A stretch of 64,000 bases of DNA from Sulfurimonas sp. HSL3-7 (lineage in GTDB: Bacteria > Campylobacterota > Campylobacteria > Campylobacterales > Sulfurimonadaceae), in NCBI RefSeq assembly GCF_039645985.1, contig NZ_CP147919.1:2294001-2358000 (forward strand), written 5' to 3'. Shown in pieces: positions 26,881 to 35,785 of this stretch. The first letter of the stretch is position 1; each line of letters opens with the position of its first letter. Made by a program: the position numbers and the translations under genes. The notes beneath the pieces were generated by a model, which was not told the origin of the DNA, ran no database searches, and was given only the letters and a program-made list of their open reading frames with translations.

Positions 26881-27626
26881 TCGTAGCTCCTCTTTCGTTT
26901 AAGCCGTACACGAACCGTCTGTGTCCGTGAAAGCGGATCAACCTCTTTAAACTCGAAAAGCTTCGTGTTCTCTATCAGATCGCGCAGCTTCTTGAAACCG
27001 TAGTTCCTCGGATCGAAATCGGGGGATTTGTTCAATATGTTCTGTCCCACGGAACCGAGATGGGACCAGCCCGCTTCATCGGTCGTATCTTCTACTGCAT
27101 GGCGAAGCATATTAAGCACTTTGAGATCGATCTTTTGTGATTTCGACGGTGTTTTTTTCTCTCTGGTTTCACTCGCTTCATCGGTCTCGCGCAGTATCTC
27201 GGTATAGATAAACTTGTCGCAGGCACTGACAAATGCCTTGGGTGTCTTCTTCTCACCGAAACCGTACACTTTTAGCCCCGCTTCGCGAATACGGCTGGCC
27301 AGCCTTGTAAAGTCGCTGTCACTCGAAACGATGCAGTAACCGTCAAGTTTCTCGCTGTAGAGCAGGTCCATCGCATCGATGATCAGCGCCGAATCGGTCG
27401 CATTCTTTCCCGTGGTGTAGGCAAACTGCTGCACCGGGTTGATGCCGTGTTCAAGCAGGGTCGTTTTCCACCCCTTCAGCCGGGTGTCCGTCCAGTCGCC
27501 GTAGATCCGCTTGACACTCGCAACACCGTACTGGGCGATCTCGTCAAGCAGCCCGGCGATGATGGAGGATTGCGCGTTGTCGGCATCGATCAGCACCGCA
27601 AGGCGTGATTGGCTCTTATCGTCCAT
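26877..27626 (-). CDS. NYN-domain nuclease-like protein with C-terminal LOTUS/OST-HTH-like domain
   Basis: 249 residues from ATG 27626 (GGAG seven bases before); the open frame extends further upstream but only inside the TPR gene. The NYN/PIN-like domain (1-150) has the acidic metal residues in VLIDADNAQ, NATDSALIIDAMDLL and VSSDSDFTRLASRIRE. The C-terminal part (about 170-235: LKVLNMLRHAVEDTTDEAGW, PRNYGFKKLRDLIEN) fits a LOTUS/OST-HTH RNA-binding domain. Probably an RNase or RNA-binding regulator. Overlaps the TPR gene by 11 bases and Nif3-like by four. Confidence 0.9.
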   Translation of the reverse strand: MDDKSQSRLAVLIDADNAQSSIIAGLLDEIAQYGVASVKRIYGDWTDTRLKGWKTTLLEHGINPVQQFAYTTGKNATDSALIIDAMDLLYSEKLDGYCIVSSDSDFTRLASRIREAGLKVYGFGEKKTPKAFVSACDKFIYTEILRETDEASETREKKTPSKSQKIDLKVLNMLRHAVEDTTDEAGWSHLGSVGQNILNKSPDFDPRNYGFKKLRDLIENTKLFEFKEVDPLSRTQTVRVRLKRKRSYE

Positions 27627-28185
27627 CGAGCTTCTCCAGTTCCTCTTTAGCTGCCTCCAGATCCGGTGCGATCTCCAGCGCCTTCTGATACATCGCTTTG
27701 GCCTGGTCAAACTCGCCCATCTCCACCAGAAGGTTGGCATAATTGAAATAGGTCACCTCGTAGTTCGCATCAAGTTCTATCGCACGTCTGTAATGGTCTT
27801 GCGACTCATCAAGACGCCCCAATGCACGGAGTTGCGAGGCAATTGCCAAATGGGTCACGTCCTCTTCTCTTAAACGAAGCGACTCATTATAGAGCTTTAG
27901 CGCTTCATCATGATTTCCCATGGCGCTCAGGACAAACCCCAGGCGGTTGGCCAGTTCAGGAATGGAGCTGTCATGTGCATAGGCTTTTTGAAGCAGCTCT
28001 CTTGCTTCAAGCAGACGCCCTGCATCATAGGCCTTGTCCGCTTCATCGACAAGCGCATCGATATCGATCTGTTCAAGCATGGAGTGCTCATTTGCGTCTG
28101 TATCCTGCAGACCCTGCATATGTTCATAGACCTTGTAGGCGAAAAAAGCGGTCGCCGCCAGTAAAATAATCTGCATTATTGTCAT
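27616..28185 (-). CDS. Membrane-anchored TPR-repeat protein
   Basis: 189 residues: an N-terminal membrane helix (about 4-18) and four to five TPR-like repeats (about 44-185, e.g. ALKLYNESLRLREEDVTHLA, SQDHYRRAIELDANYEVTYF, AKAMYQKALEIAPDLEAAKE). TPRs mediate protein-protein contacts. First gene of the TPR-NYN-Nif3-zinc ribbon run; overlapping stops and starts indicate coupling. Confidence 0.9.
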   Translation of the reverse strand: MTIMQIILLAATAFFAYKVYEHMQGLQDTDANEHSMLEQIDIDALVDEADKAYDAGRLLEARELLQKAYAHDSSIPELANRLGFVLSAMGNHDEALKLYNESLRLREEDVTHLAIASQLRALGRLDESQDHYRRAIELDANYEVTYFNYANLLVEMGEFDQAKAMYQKALEIAPDLEAAKEELEKLDGR

Positions 28186-28318
28186 TCTTGTCCTTTTACG
28201 TCAAAAGTATACTAAGCCAACGGTTAACAATGCTTTTGTTTCAGAGCTTCTTAACACTCTACTAACACTTTTATTCTATACTTCGGCCACATTAAATTAA
28301 TATATAAAGGTGGTAAAT

Positions 28319-28888
28319 ATGAAAACAACGAACAATCGAAGGAACTTCATCAAACTCTTGGGTCTGGGTGCCGTGGCAAGCACATCGACGTTATTGGCTG
28401 CAGGCCGTGGCAAAAGCAGTCAGGTGACCGTGTTGACTGAGGAGCAAAAAGACACCCTCTTCTTCATCTTCCAGGAGGAGAAAGTGGCCAGAGATGTCTA
28501 TATTACTCTGGGCAAACTCTATCCGGACGAGTCGACATTTGCCAACATTCAGCTCTCGGAGCAGGAGCATATCCTTTCGGCCCAGGTACTGTGTGAACGC
28601 TACGGCATCGATACCTCAAGCGTCAACCTGTCGCTCGAAGAGGACTATGTCGGACAGTTCGAACTGCTGGCAATGCAGGAGCTCTATAACCAGTGTATCG
28701 AACTCGGACAGGAGTCACACCTTGAAGCACTCAAAGTCGGCCGTCTGATCGAAGTCACCGACATCGATGACCTTGATGATGCTGCCGAGGGAATGCCATC
28801 TGATGTCGTCTCGGTCTACGAAAGTCTGAAAGAGGGAAGTCTTAACCACCTGGATGCCTTTGAAACAGCTATTGCGAGAGCGGAATAG
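28319..28888 (+). CDS. Tat-exported DUF2202 (ferritin-like) protein
   Basis: 189 residues from ATG 28319 (AAGGTGG upstream). A twin-arginine signal (NRRNFIKLLGLGAVAST) suggests folded export to the periplasm. The mature domain fits DUF2202, a four-helix ferritin-like fold: EEKVARDVYITLGKLY, NIQLSEQEHILSAQVLCERY, QESHLEALKVGRLIE and GSLNHLDAFETAIA supply the expected Glu/His metal residues. Function unknown; metal or oxidative-stress handling is a reasonable guess. A TATACT at 28277-28282 may be its -10. Confidence 0.88.
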   Translation: MKTTNNRRNFIKLLGLGAVASTSTLLAAGRGKSSQVTVLTEEQKDTLFFIFQEEKVARDVYITLGKLYPDESTFANIQLSEQEHILSAQVLCERYGIDTSSVNLSLEEDYVGQFELLAMQELYNQCIELGQESHLEALKVGRLIEVTDIDDLDDAAEGMPSDVVSVYESLKEGSLNHLDAFETAIARAE

Positions 28889-28899
28889 AGGAAGACAGG

Positions 28900-29316
28900 A
28901 TGTCAGCCGTCAATGAGCATGTCAAAGAGACACTCAAAGCGTCTCTGCGCACCTACTACAATGCGCTGAAAAAAGGGGATCTTCAAACGATCTCTGCGCT
29001 TATGACAAAAGAGTCCTATCAGCTCACATTGGAGTCTTTGGGCTTCAAACGTGCCTTCAGAGATGATGATTTCAAAAAGCTTCTCAGAGAGAGCGCAGAG
29101 AACAACACCGCACTAAAAGAGGTGGAGAGATTCGTCGGGGCCGATCTGGCACAAGAGGCGAGAGAGCACCGGACCGAAGTGATACGCTTTGAATCAAAGG
29201 GTTCGGACCGTATCACACTCCATTACGAAGAGGACTGCCGTCCGAAAAAGCTTTACTTCTCATTATCTTCTTCAGGGTGGAAAATCGACTACAAAGCCGG
29301 CCGAAAAAAATCATAA
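28900..29316 (+). CDS. Small soluble protein of unknown function
   Basis: 138 residues, eleven bases after the DUF2202 gene on the same strand, so probably co-transcribed. Starts with helices (KETLKASLRTYYNALKKGDLQTISALMTKESY) and ends in beta strands (SDRITLHYEEDCRPKKLYFSL), a layout like NTF2/SnoaL-fold or DUF4878-type proteins. No signal peptide and no catalytic motif. Not assigned. Confidence 0.75.
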   Translation: MSAVNEHVKETLKASLRTYYNALKKGDLQTISALMTKESYQLTLESLGFKRAFRDDDFKKLLRESAENNTALKEVERFVGADLAQEAREHRTEVIRFESKGSDRITLHYEEDCRPKKLYFSLSSSGWKIDYKAGRKKS

Positions 29317-29432
29317 TACTCTTTTACACTACAGGCGATGTTGTATCGGCACTGCTACCGTACCTTCGTACACATCCACAATTTATCAGACACCCATAAA
29401 ACCCCTGAAAACAGTATCTTGGACGCTTATGC

Positions 29433-29438
29433 TATAAT
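29433..29438 (+). promoter_or_regulatory. Extended -10 box before ppk
   Basis: TATGCTATAATCA contains a TGn extended -10 (TGCTATAAT) 33 bases before the ppk start. No -35 is needed for an extended -10; TTGGAC nearby is too close to serve. Confidence 0.55.
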
Positions 29439-29471
29439 CACGAAAACTGATATACAAACAATGAGCACACT

Positions 29472-31568
29472 ATGATCAATCTAAAAGACCCGAAATTTTA
29501 TAACAACCGTGAACTGTCATGGCTTCAATTCAATACCCGTGTCCTGAAACAGGCACAGGATGAGACCCAGCCTCTGCTTGAACGCCTGAAATTTTTGGCC
29601 ATCTATGGTACCAATCTCGACGAATTTTATATGATCCGTGTTGCCGGGCTCAAAAAGCTCTTTACCGCCGGAGTAATGGTCTCGGGAGCCGATCGTCTGA
29701 CCCCACTTCAGCAGTTGCGCGAGATCCGTAAATATCTGCATCAAGAGCTACAGGTGGTCGAGTATACCCTTACAGAGATCCTGAAAAAACTCGAAAAAGA
29801 GGGAATCTTCGTCAAATCCTATGACCAGGTCAGTCCGCAGCATAAGCATCAGCTCAACCGCTATTTTACGGAACAGATCTACCCGGTTATCGTACCGATC
29901 GCCGTCGATGCGACCCACCCTTTTCCCCACCTCAACAACCTGAGTTTTGGTCTCATCGTCAACCTCACAGACCTTGACAATGAACAGATAGAGCGCAACG
30001 GCATCGTACGTATACCGCGGGTATTGCCGCGTTTTGTCGAGCTGGAAAACGGTATCTACGTACCTATTGAAAGTGTTGTCTCCGAACATATCAGTGACCT
30101 CTTTCCGGGGTACAAACTGCAAAACCATATCACCTTCCGTGTGACGCGCAATGCCGACATCGAAATTGAAGAGGAGGAGGCAGATGACTTTATGGAGATC
30201 CTCGAAGAGGGACTTCGCCTACGTAAAAAAGGGGAGCTTGTGCGTCTGGAGCTCAGCCATGAGACAAATCCCGACCTGCTCAACTTCTTTAACCGCCACA
30301 CCAATATCTTCAAGGACGATATCTACCGTTTTTCCAGCACGCTAAACCTGGGCAGTCTCTGGCAGATTGTGGGAAACAAAGACTTCGCACACCTTACCGT
30401 TGCGCCGTTCAAGCCCCGTCTTTTGCCGCCATTCGACACCACAGAGAATATCTTCAGCATTATTGATAAACAGGACACCCTGATGTATCACCCCTATGAG
30501 AGTTTTGAACCGGTTGTCAAACTGATCCAGACGGCATCAAAGGATCCTGATGTTGTCTCCATCAAGATGACGCTTTATCGCTCCGGCACGAACTCCCCTA
30601 TCGTCAACGCGCTGATGCAGGCAGCGGAATCGGGCAAACAGGTCACCACTATGGTGGAGCTCAAAGCCCGTTTTGATGAAGAGAACAACCTTATCTGGGC
30701 CAAAGCGCTCGAAAATGCCGGTGCGCATGTCATCTACGGTATTCCCGGCTTCAAAGTCCACGCCAAAGCGACGCTGATCACCCGACGTGCCGACGGCAAA
30801 CTCAAACAGTACGCCCACCTTGCAACCGGTAACTACAACCCGCAAACCGCCAAGATCTACACCGACACCTCCTATATCACCTGTAATGAAGAGATTACCA
30901 ACGACCTGACCCGATTTTTTCACTTTTTGACCGGATTCAGCAAAAAAGGAAAACTCAACAAGCTCTATATGTCACCGACACAGATCAAACCCAAGATCCT
31001 CTCAATGATCCAGAACGAAGCCAAAAAAGGAAGTGAAGGCCATATTATCGCCAAAGTCAATTCGCTTGTCGACGACGATGTCATCCGCGGGCTCTACAAG
31101 GCGTCTCAGGCCGGCACGAAGATCGATCTTATCGTACGGGGAATCTGCTGTCTTAAACCGGGAGTGCCGGGTGTAAGTGACAATATCCGGGTAATCTCGA
31201 TCATCGGAAAATATCTTGAACATGCCCGTGTTTTTTACTTTAAACACTCTTCGCCGCAGCTCTATATCTCAAGCGCCGACTGGATGCCGCGTAATCTTGT
31301 CCGCCGCATCGAACTGCTGAGCGGTATAGCCGATCAGGCAAGCGCCGACAAACTGCTCAATATTCTACAGCTGCAGATATCGGACAACGTGCTTGCCCAC
31401 GAGCTTCATAGTGACGGCAGCTACCAAAAGGTTAAAAATGATTCCAGCAAGGTCATCAATAACCAAAAGCTCTTCGAGAGTCATACAAACAAAGTCTACC
31501 GAGCACTCAAAAAAGAGACGCCCAACTATGTACAAAAGTTGGCTGCACGGCTCTTAAAAGAGAGCTGA
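29472..31568 (+). CDS. ppk: Polyphosphate kinase
   Basis: 698 residues, full-length PPK1. Polymerises ATP gamma-phosphate into inorganic polyphosphate. N-terminal NNRELSWLQFNTRVL, then LDEFYMIRVAGLKK, PFKPRLLPPFDTTENIFSII, DPDVVSIKMTLYRSGTNSP and the catalytic phospho-His region GFKVHAKATLI with RADGKLKQYAHLATGNYNP, and the C-terminal LYISSADWMPRNLVRRIELL. First gene of a likely ppk-gammaCA-TRIC unit. Confidence 0.98.
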   Translation: MINLKDPKFYNNRELSWLQFNTRVLKQAQDETQPLLERLKFLAIYGTNLDEFYMIRVAGLKKLFTAGVMVSGADRLTPLQQLREIRKYLHQELQVVEYTLTEILKKLEKEGIFVKSYDQVSPQHKHQLNRYFTEQIYPVIVPIAVDATHPFPHLNNLSFGLIVNLTDLDNEQIERNGIVRIPRVLPRFVELENGIYVPIESVVSEHISDLFPGYKLQNHITFRVTRNADIEIEEEEADDFMEILEEGLRLRKKGELVRLELSHETNPDLLNFFNRHTNIFKDDIYRFSSTLNLGSLWQIVGNKDFAHLTVAPFKPRLLPPFDTTENIFSIIDKQDTLMYHPYESFEPVVKLIQTASKDPDVVSIKMTLYRSGTNSPIVNALMQAAESGKQVTTMVELKARFDEENNLIWAKALENAGAHVIYGIPGFKVHAKATLITRRADGKLKQYAHLATGNYNPQTAKIYTDTSYITCNEEITNDLTRFFHFLTGFSKKGKLNKLYMSPTQIKPKILSMIQNEAKKGSEGHIIAKVNSLVDDDVIRGLYKASQAGTKIDLIVRGICCLKPGVPGVSDNIRVISIIGKYLEHARVFYFKHSSPQLYISSADWMPRNLVRRIELLSGIADQASADKLLNILQLQISDNVLAHELHSDGSYQKVKNDSSKVINNQKLFESHTNKVYRALKKETPNYVQKLAARLLKES

Positions 31569-31594
31569 CCCCGAAAACCGAAAAAGGAACCGCA

Positions 31595-32125
31595 ATGATT
31601 TACAAGTTTAAAGAGTGGACGCCTGCACTCGGATCAGACAGCTGGGTCGCGCCTTCAGCCGATGTCGTCGGCAATGTCACGATGGGAAAAGAGTGTTCGA
31701 TCTGGTTCGGCTGTGTCGTTCGCGGCGATGTCCACTACATCAGAATAGGCGACCGGACCAATATTCAGGATCTAAGCATGATCCATGTGACCCACTATAA
31801 AAAAGAGGACATGAGTGACGGCAATCCGACTGTCATCGGCTCAGATGTCACCATCGGCCACAGGGTCATGCTGCACGGCTGTACGATAGAAGACGCCTGT
31901 CTGATCGGGATGAGTGCAACTATTCTTGACGGTGCTGTGATCGGTAAAGAGTCTATCGTCGGTGCCGGTGCACTGGTGACGAAGAACAAGGTCTTTCCTC
32001 CCCGTTCGCTTATTATGGGCAGTCCTGCAAAAGCGGTACGCACACTGAGCGATGAAGAGGTCGAAGAGCTCTATGCCTCTGCCAAACGCTATGTCGCCTT
32101 TTCAAGAGAGTATCTAGATATTTAA
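31595..32125 (+). CDS. Gamma-carbonic-anhydrase-like left-handed beta-helix protein
   Basis: 176 residues with hexapeptide repeats (VVGNVTMGKECSIWFGCVV, IRIGDRTNIQDLSMIHV, IGSDVTIGHRVMLHGC). The three Zn ligands of gamma-CA/YrdA/PaaY enzymes are present: His in MIHVTH and both His in GHRVMLHGC. Ends with a C-terminal helix (EEVEELYASAKRYVAFSREY) that completes the trimer. Activity is uncertain since many relatives are inactive. Lies 26 bases after ppk. Confidence 0.92.
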   Translation: MIYKFKEWTPALGSDSWVAPSADVVGNVTMGKECSIWFGCVVRGDVHYIRIGDRTNIQDLSMIHVTHYKKEDMSDGNPTVIGSDVTIGHRVMLHGCTIEDACLIGMSATILDGAVIGKESIVGAGALVTKNKVFPPRSLIMGSPAKAVRTLSDEEVEELYASAKRYVAFSREYLDI

Positions 32126-32128
32126 GCA

Positions 32129-32743
32129 ATGGATGTTTTTCTCTTCACCGATATCATAGGCATCATCGCATTCAGCCTTAGCGGTTTTTTGGTCGGTGTA
32201 CGAAACAGACTCGATCTTTTGGGCATCGTCATCGCAGCATCGCTGACGGCTCTCGGAGGAGGCATTCTCCGTGATGTCCTGCTTCACCGTACCCCCTTTG
32301 CTTTCAGCGAATACTACCCTGCTGCAACGCTCCTTATCACGATTATCATTGCCTTTGCTTTTCAGTCTTTGCGTGCCGACAAGATCGAACACAAATGGCT
32401 TTTTGTCGTCAGCGATACGATTGGTTTGATCGCCTTCAGCATCACCGGAGCGCTGCTCGCCATTGATGCTGACTACAATGTCTTCGGTGTCATCATCCTG
32501 AGCTTCCTGACGGCGGTAGGCGGTGGCGTGACGCGTGATGTTATGATCAACCAGGTACCATCCGTACTGGTAAGCGATTTTTACGGCTCAATCGCATTGA
32601 TCGTCGGCATCATGCTTGCCGGGCTGAACGCTATTGGTCTGATGAGCGATCTGGCCGTCATGCTTGTCGGTCTGGGCAGTATCGTACTGCGCCTTGTCGC
32701 CTACAGACAGAAGTGGCAGCTGCCGAAGATCAGTGCACAGTAA
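32129..32743 (+). CDS. TRIC/UPF0126-family membrane protein
   Basis: 204 residues, seven membrane segments formed by two UPF0126 repeats. Each has the glycine-rich kink: LTALGGGILRDVLL and LTAVGGGVTRDVMI. Bacterial relatives (YadS, TRIC-type) form trimeric cation channels; some YicG/YadS members import glycine. Three bases after the carbonic-anhydrase-like gene. A tandem repeat begins just after its stop. Confidence 0.92.
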   Translation: MDVFLFTDIIGIIAFSLSGFLVGVRNRLDLLGIVIAASLTALGGGILRDVLLHRTPFAFSEYYPAATLLITIIIAFAFQSLRADKIEHKWLFVVSDTIGLIAFSITGALLAIDADYNVFGVIILSFLTAVGGGVTRDVMINQVPSVLVSDFYGSIALIVGIMLAGLNAIGLMSDLAVMLVGLGSIVLRLVAYRQKWQLPKISAQ

Positions 32744-32744
32744 G

Positions 32745-32805
32745 TTAAGTGTTAAGTGTTAAGTGTTAAGTGTTAAGTGTTAAGTGTTAAGTGTTAAGTG
32801 TTAAG
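32745..32805. repeat. Heptanucleotide tandem repeat (TTAAGTG)8 plus partial unit
   Basis: Eight perfect TTAAGTG units (32745-32800) plus TTAAG, starting one base after the stop of the TRIC-type gene and lying between convergent genes. It is a simple-sequence repeat prone to slippage. Being in a 3' region it cannot switch a reading frame here, but it adds repeated TTAA/TAA stops to both frames. Confidence 0.97.
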
Positions 32806-32827
32806 AAAGATAGCGCAGCGCATCTTT
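32806..32827. terminator. Hairpin between convergent TRIC-type gene and argJ
   Basis: AAAGAT (32806-32811) and ATCTTT (32822-32827) flank a GC-rich loop AGCGCAGCGC; the As before and Ts after give it a bidirectional-terminator look. Stem is short. Confidence 0.4.
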
Positions 32828-32949
32828 CAAAAGTCTGAACTTGTAAAAGTTTCAGATTTGGTGTAGATTGTGCAAAATGTTTAGCCGACTGCGCACTGCT
32901 GTACGCCGAGAGCTAAACTTTTGCGCAAGATGCGCCGAAGCTGGAACTT

Positions 32950-34131
32950 TTAAGTACGGTAGTCGGCGTTTATTTTGACGTATTCGTTGCCAAGATCACA
33001 GCCATAAGCCCTGAAGCTTCCGCCGCCGATGCCAAGATCGACATTGATGGTAAACGCATCCCGCCTCATGATCTCTGCAGCCTTTGCCTCGACCTCGTCA
33101 TTGAAGAGGTTCTCCCCCTGTTTAAACAGCAGAACATCTTCATAGGCGATCGTGAGCTTCTCCTCTTCACAGAGAGCGCCGCTGGCGCCCACCGACATCG
33201 CGATTCGGCCCCAGTTCGGGTCTTCGCCGAAAAGTGCTGTTTTGATCAGCAGCGAGTTGCTGAGTGCTTTGGCAACCTTTTCTGCTTCCGTATTACTATA
33301 TGCACCGGTCACATGATAGGTCACAAGCTTTGTTGCCCCTTCCCCGTCACGAACCAGTTCTTTCGCCAAAAAGTCCATCACCATAAAGAGCGCCTCTTCA
33401 AAAGCCTCTTCATCGTAACAGACAGCGCGCGAATTTGCCATCAGAAACACAGTGTCATTGGTCGACGTATCGCCATCTACACTCGCCGCATTGAAGGTCT
33501 TGGCATTGACACGTTCCAGGATTTCCTGCATCTTGATGTAGCTGATCTGGGCATCGGTCGTGATATAGCAGAGCATTGTCGCCATTGCAGGGTTGATCAT
33601 CCCTGCCCCCTTGGCCATGGCACCTATCGTAAAGATTTTGCCATCTTCTAGTTCAACGTCGACTGCAATCTCTTTTGAGAAACGGTCTGTGGTCATGATC
33701 GCCTCTGCTGCCGCATGAGGATTTTTGACACTCAGATCGAACTTCTCTGCACCGGCAATGATCTTCTCTTTCGGCAGACGGACACCAATCACCCCGGTCG
33801 AACTCATCAGCGGATTGACAAGACCGCTTTTTGTTTTTTTAACGCTTTCAAGGATCTCCTCTATATCCGCCAGGCCGGCTTTACCGGTCATCGCGTTGGC
33901 ATTTTTGGAATTGATCATTACGAAGTTGGTCTGCTTCACACCTTTGGCATGGTGAATCGGCGCCGCAGCCATCTTGTTGGTCGTCATCACGGACGCCAGT
34001 GCACATACCTCGTCACTGTAGACAAACGCCATATCTTTTGCGCCCTCTTTTTTCAGGCCTGCCGCAATACCGTCGGCATAGAACCCCAGAGGAGCACAGA
34101 CGCCTTCACTGTTACTTGTGATCTTATACAT
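32950..34131 (-). CDS. argJ: Bifunctional ornithine acetyltransferase / N-acetylglutamate synthase
   Basis: 393 residues. ArgJ recycles the acetyl group between N-acetylornithine and glutamate in arginine synthesis. Signatures: VMTTNKMAAAPIHHAK, NSKNANAMTGKAGL, MSSTGVIGVRLP and the self-cleavage site MATMLCYITTDA, where the chain is cut before Thr to create the nucleophile. C terminus EYVKINADYRT is typical. ATG with GAGGAG upstream; overlaps the K+ channel gene by eight bases. Confidence 0.97.
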   Translation of the reverse strand: MYKITSNSEGVCAPLGFYADGIAAGLKKEGAKDMAFVYSDEVCALASVMTTNKMAAAPIHHAKGVKQTNFVMINSKNANAMTGKAGLADIEEILESVKKTKSGLVNPLMSSTGVIGVRLPKEKIIAGAEKFDLSVKNPHAAAEAIMTTDRFSKEIAVDVELEDGKIFTIGAMAKGAGMINPAMATMLCYITTDAQISYIKMQEILERVNAKTFNAASVDGDTSTNDTVFLMANSRAVCYDEEAFEEALFMVMDFLAKELVRDGEGATKLVTYHVTGAYSNTEAEKVAKALSNSLLIKTALFGEDPNWGRIAMSVGASGALCEEEKLTIAYEDVLLFKQGENLFNDEVEAKAAEIMRRDAFTINVDLGIGGGSFRAYGCDLGNEYVKINADYRT

Positions 34132-35254
34132 ATTTTAACTCCTCAGGTTTTTGACGTTTTTGAACAATACCTTTAGTAATGTTGATCCCTCTCTGCGTTC
34201 CGATAACCAACAGTTTTGATTCGCTTGTCACCAGTTTGTTGCCGTCGGGCATCGGTACAAACTTGCCGTCTTTCTTCGTCATACCGACGACCGAGACATT
34301 GGCGATCTGACGCAGATGGGTCTCTTTGAGTTTGCGCAGAACTATCCAGCTGTATTTCGGAACATAGACCTCTTCCATATCCAGCGGCGTATCACTTTTG
34401 TAGAGAAACTCTTCAAGTAGGTTTTCCATGTCCGGTCGTGCGGCCATAGCCGTAATACGCTGCGCGGTCAGTTTGGTTGCAGAGACAACCGTATCTGCTC
34501 CCAGTTTTTTAAGTTTGTCCACATCACTTTGCGTTTCAGCCGACGAGATCACATTATAGGGTTTCGGTATAAAGTGCTCTTTTTCGAAGAGACGTACCGA
34601 AGCGATGATCGCGATATTGTCCGCGATAGAACCCGAAAGTGTGATCAGCCCCTCCGCAGAGCTCAGATGTGACATCAGCATCGAGCGTTCTGTATGCGGC
34701 TCTTCCTGAATATAATAGGGATATTTATACTTCTCAGCTATCTGTTCCATATCGTCTCGCGGATCGACCACGACAAAAGGAATATGGTTGGCACGCAGTT
34801 GCTGTGTCACCTCGATTGTATAGTCGTTATGATAACAGACGACAAAATGTTTTTTAAGCCGCGCGATCTTATACAACATACTGCGCTCCTTCAACGTATT
34901 TCTTAGATGCCCCCGATTTAACTCCGAAACCATAATACCCACTGCCATGGAGAAGACGGCAAATCCCGCGATGATAAGGGTGATCGTAAAGATGCGCCCC
35001 CCGTGCGAAATAGGCGCTATCTCTCCGAACCCGACAGTCGTAAAGGTAATTCCCGTCTGATAGATCGCATCCATAATGGTAAAATCATCAATGACAATAT
35101 AGCCGATTGTTCCAATCAACATAGTCATGACAGTGAAGATTATCGGTAGACGAAATGCGTGAAGGTTGACGTAAAAATTAGGTAAAATGGATGGTTCGGG
35201 TTTGGGAGATGCCTCCCAGTGTAGAAAGTTTCGAAGCCTGGTAATCAGGTTCAA
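34124..35254 (-). CDS. RCK-domain potassium channel
   Basis: 376 residues from a TTG start. Two membrane helices (about 32-55 and 85-110) flank a pore loop with the selectivity filter TTVGFGE, followed by a TrkA-N/RCK Rossmann domain (about 130-250: FVVCYHNDYTIEVTQQL) and a TrkA-C-like end (about 290-370: WIVLRKLKETHLRQIANVSVVG). Similar to two-TM RCK channels such as that of Helicobacter. The filter is GFG rather than GYG, a known variant. Located between rpmB and argJ, 16 bases after rpmB. Confidence 0.9.
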   Translation of the reverse strand: MNLITRLRNFLHWEASPKPEPSILPNFYVNLHAFRLPIIFTVMTMLIGTIGYIVIDDFTIMDAIYQTGITFTTVGFGEIAPISHGGRIFTITLIIAGFAVFSMAVGIMVSELNRGHLRNTLKERSMLYKIARLKKHFVVCYHNDYTIEVTQQLRANHIPFVVVDPRDDMEQIAEKYKYPYYIQEEPHTERSMLMSHLSSAEGLITLSGSIADNIAIIASVRLFEKEHFIPKPYNVISSAETQSDVDKLKKLGADTVVSATKLTAQRITAMAARPDMENLLEEFLYKSDTPLDMEEVYVPKYSWIVLRKLKETHLRQIANVSVVGMTKKDGKFVPMPDGNKLVTSESKLLVIGTQRGINITKGIVQKRQKPEELKYV

Positions 35255-35270
35255 AATATAACCTTATCGG

Positions 35271-35459
35271 TTACGAGTTCTTTTTCAATGTGCGAAGCTC
35301 TTTTGCAGAAATCTTGATCTTTTTAGTAGTACCGTCTTCTAGTGTTACGCGTACTGTTCTAAGGTTTGGCAAAAAACGACGTTTAGTTCTGTTTTTCGCG
35401 TGAGATACATTGTTTCCGCTCATTGGGCCTTTACCACTGATTGCACATTTTCTTGCCAT
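35271..35459 (-). CDS. rpmB: 50S ribosomal protein L28
   Basis: 62 residues with the L28 hallmarks [33 protein letters not shown] split across its first half (start MARKC, then [17 protein letters not shown]). Ends in a Lys-rich tail. Begins an rpmB-channel-argJ run on the minus strand. Confidence 0.97.
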   Translation of the reverse strand: MARKCAISGKGPMSGNNVSHAKNRTKRRFLPNLRTVRVTLEDGTTKKIKISAKELRTLKKNS

Positions 35460-35785
35460 AGGTAATTCCTTGCGTATTTTTTAAGTTGCGCATTATATCT
35501 TTGAAAAACAAAAAATGAGCTTAACAAATCTGATGGTTCAACTTATTGTTTTGGTTATAGTGCAATTATAGCATAGGAATGCCTAAAGCAAAACCTGAAA
35601 ACGCGAAATTTTACAAGCTTTGCGACAGAAACAATCCCCTTTGCTGCACTGCGTGAATGCCAGGCCTATTGATGCGAAGTGATACGAGGATTACGTTTCA
35701 ACAGAGCACCCCAGATCAAATGCATTAACAATCCTAACTCGCATAAGCTTATTTCGGTAAAATTACAAAAAACAAAGTAGTAGTA
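35460..35785. other. Divergent intergenic region rpmB / rpe
   Basis: 326 bases between divergent rpmB and rpe. AT-rich near rpmB, with repeated AATTATAGCAT-like patches around 35560-35575 that could hold -10 boxes. No gene or strong dyad seen. Confidence 0.5.

Noticed and set aside
26260-26886. 208-codon plus-strand frame inside the Nif3-like gene
   Set aside because: Antisense shadow; the minus frame has all metal-site motifs.
32745-32805. Repeat array considered as a CRISPR
   Set aside because: Seven-base units without spacers; it is a simple tandem repeat.
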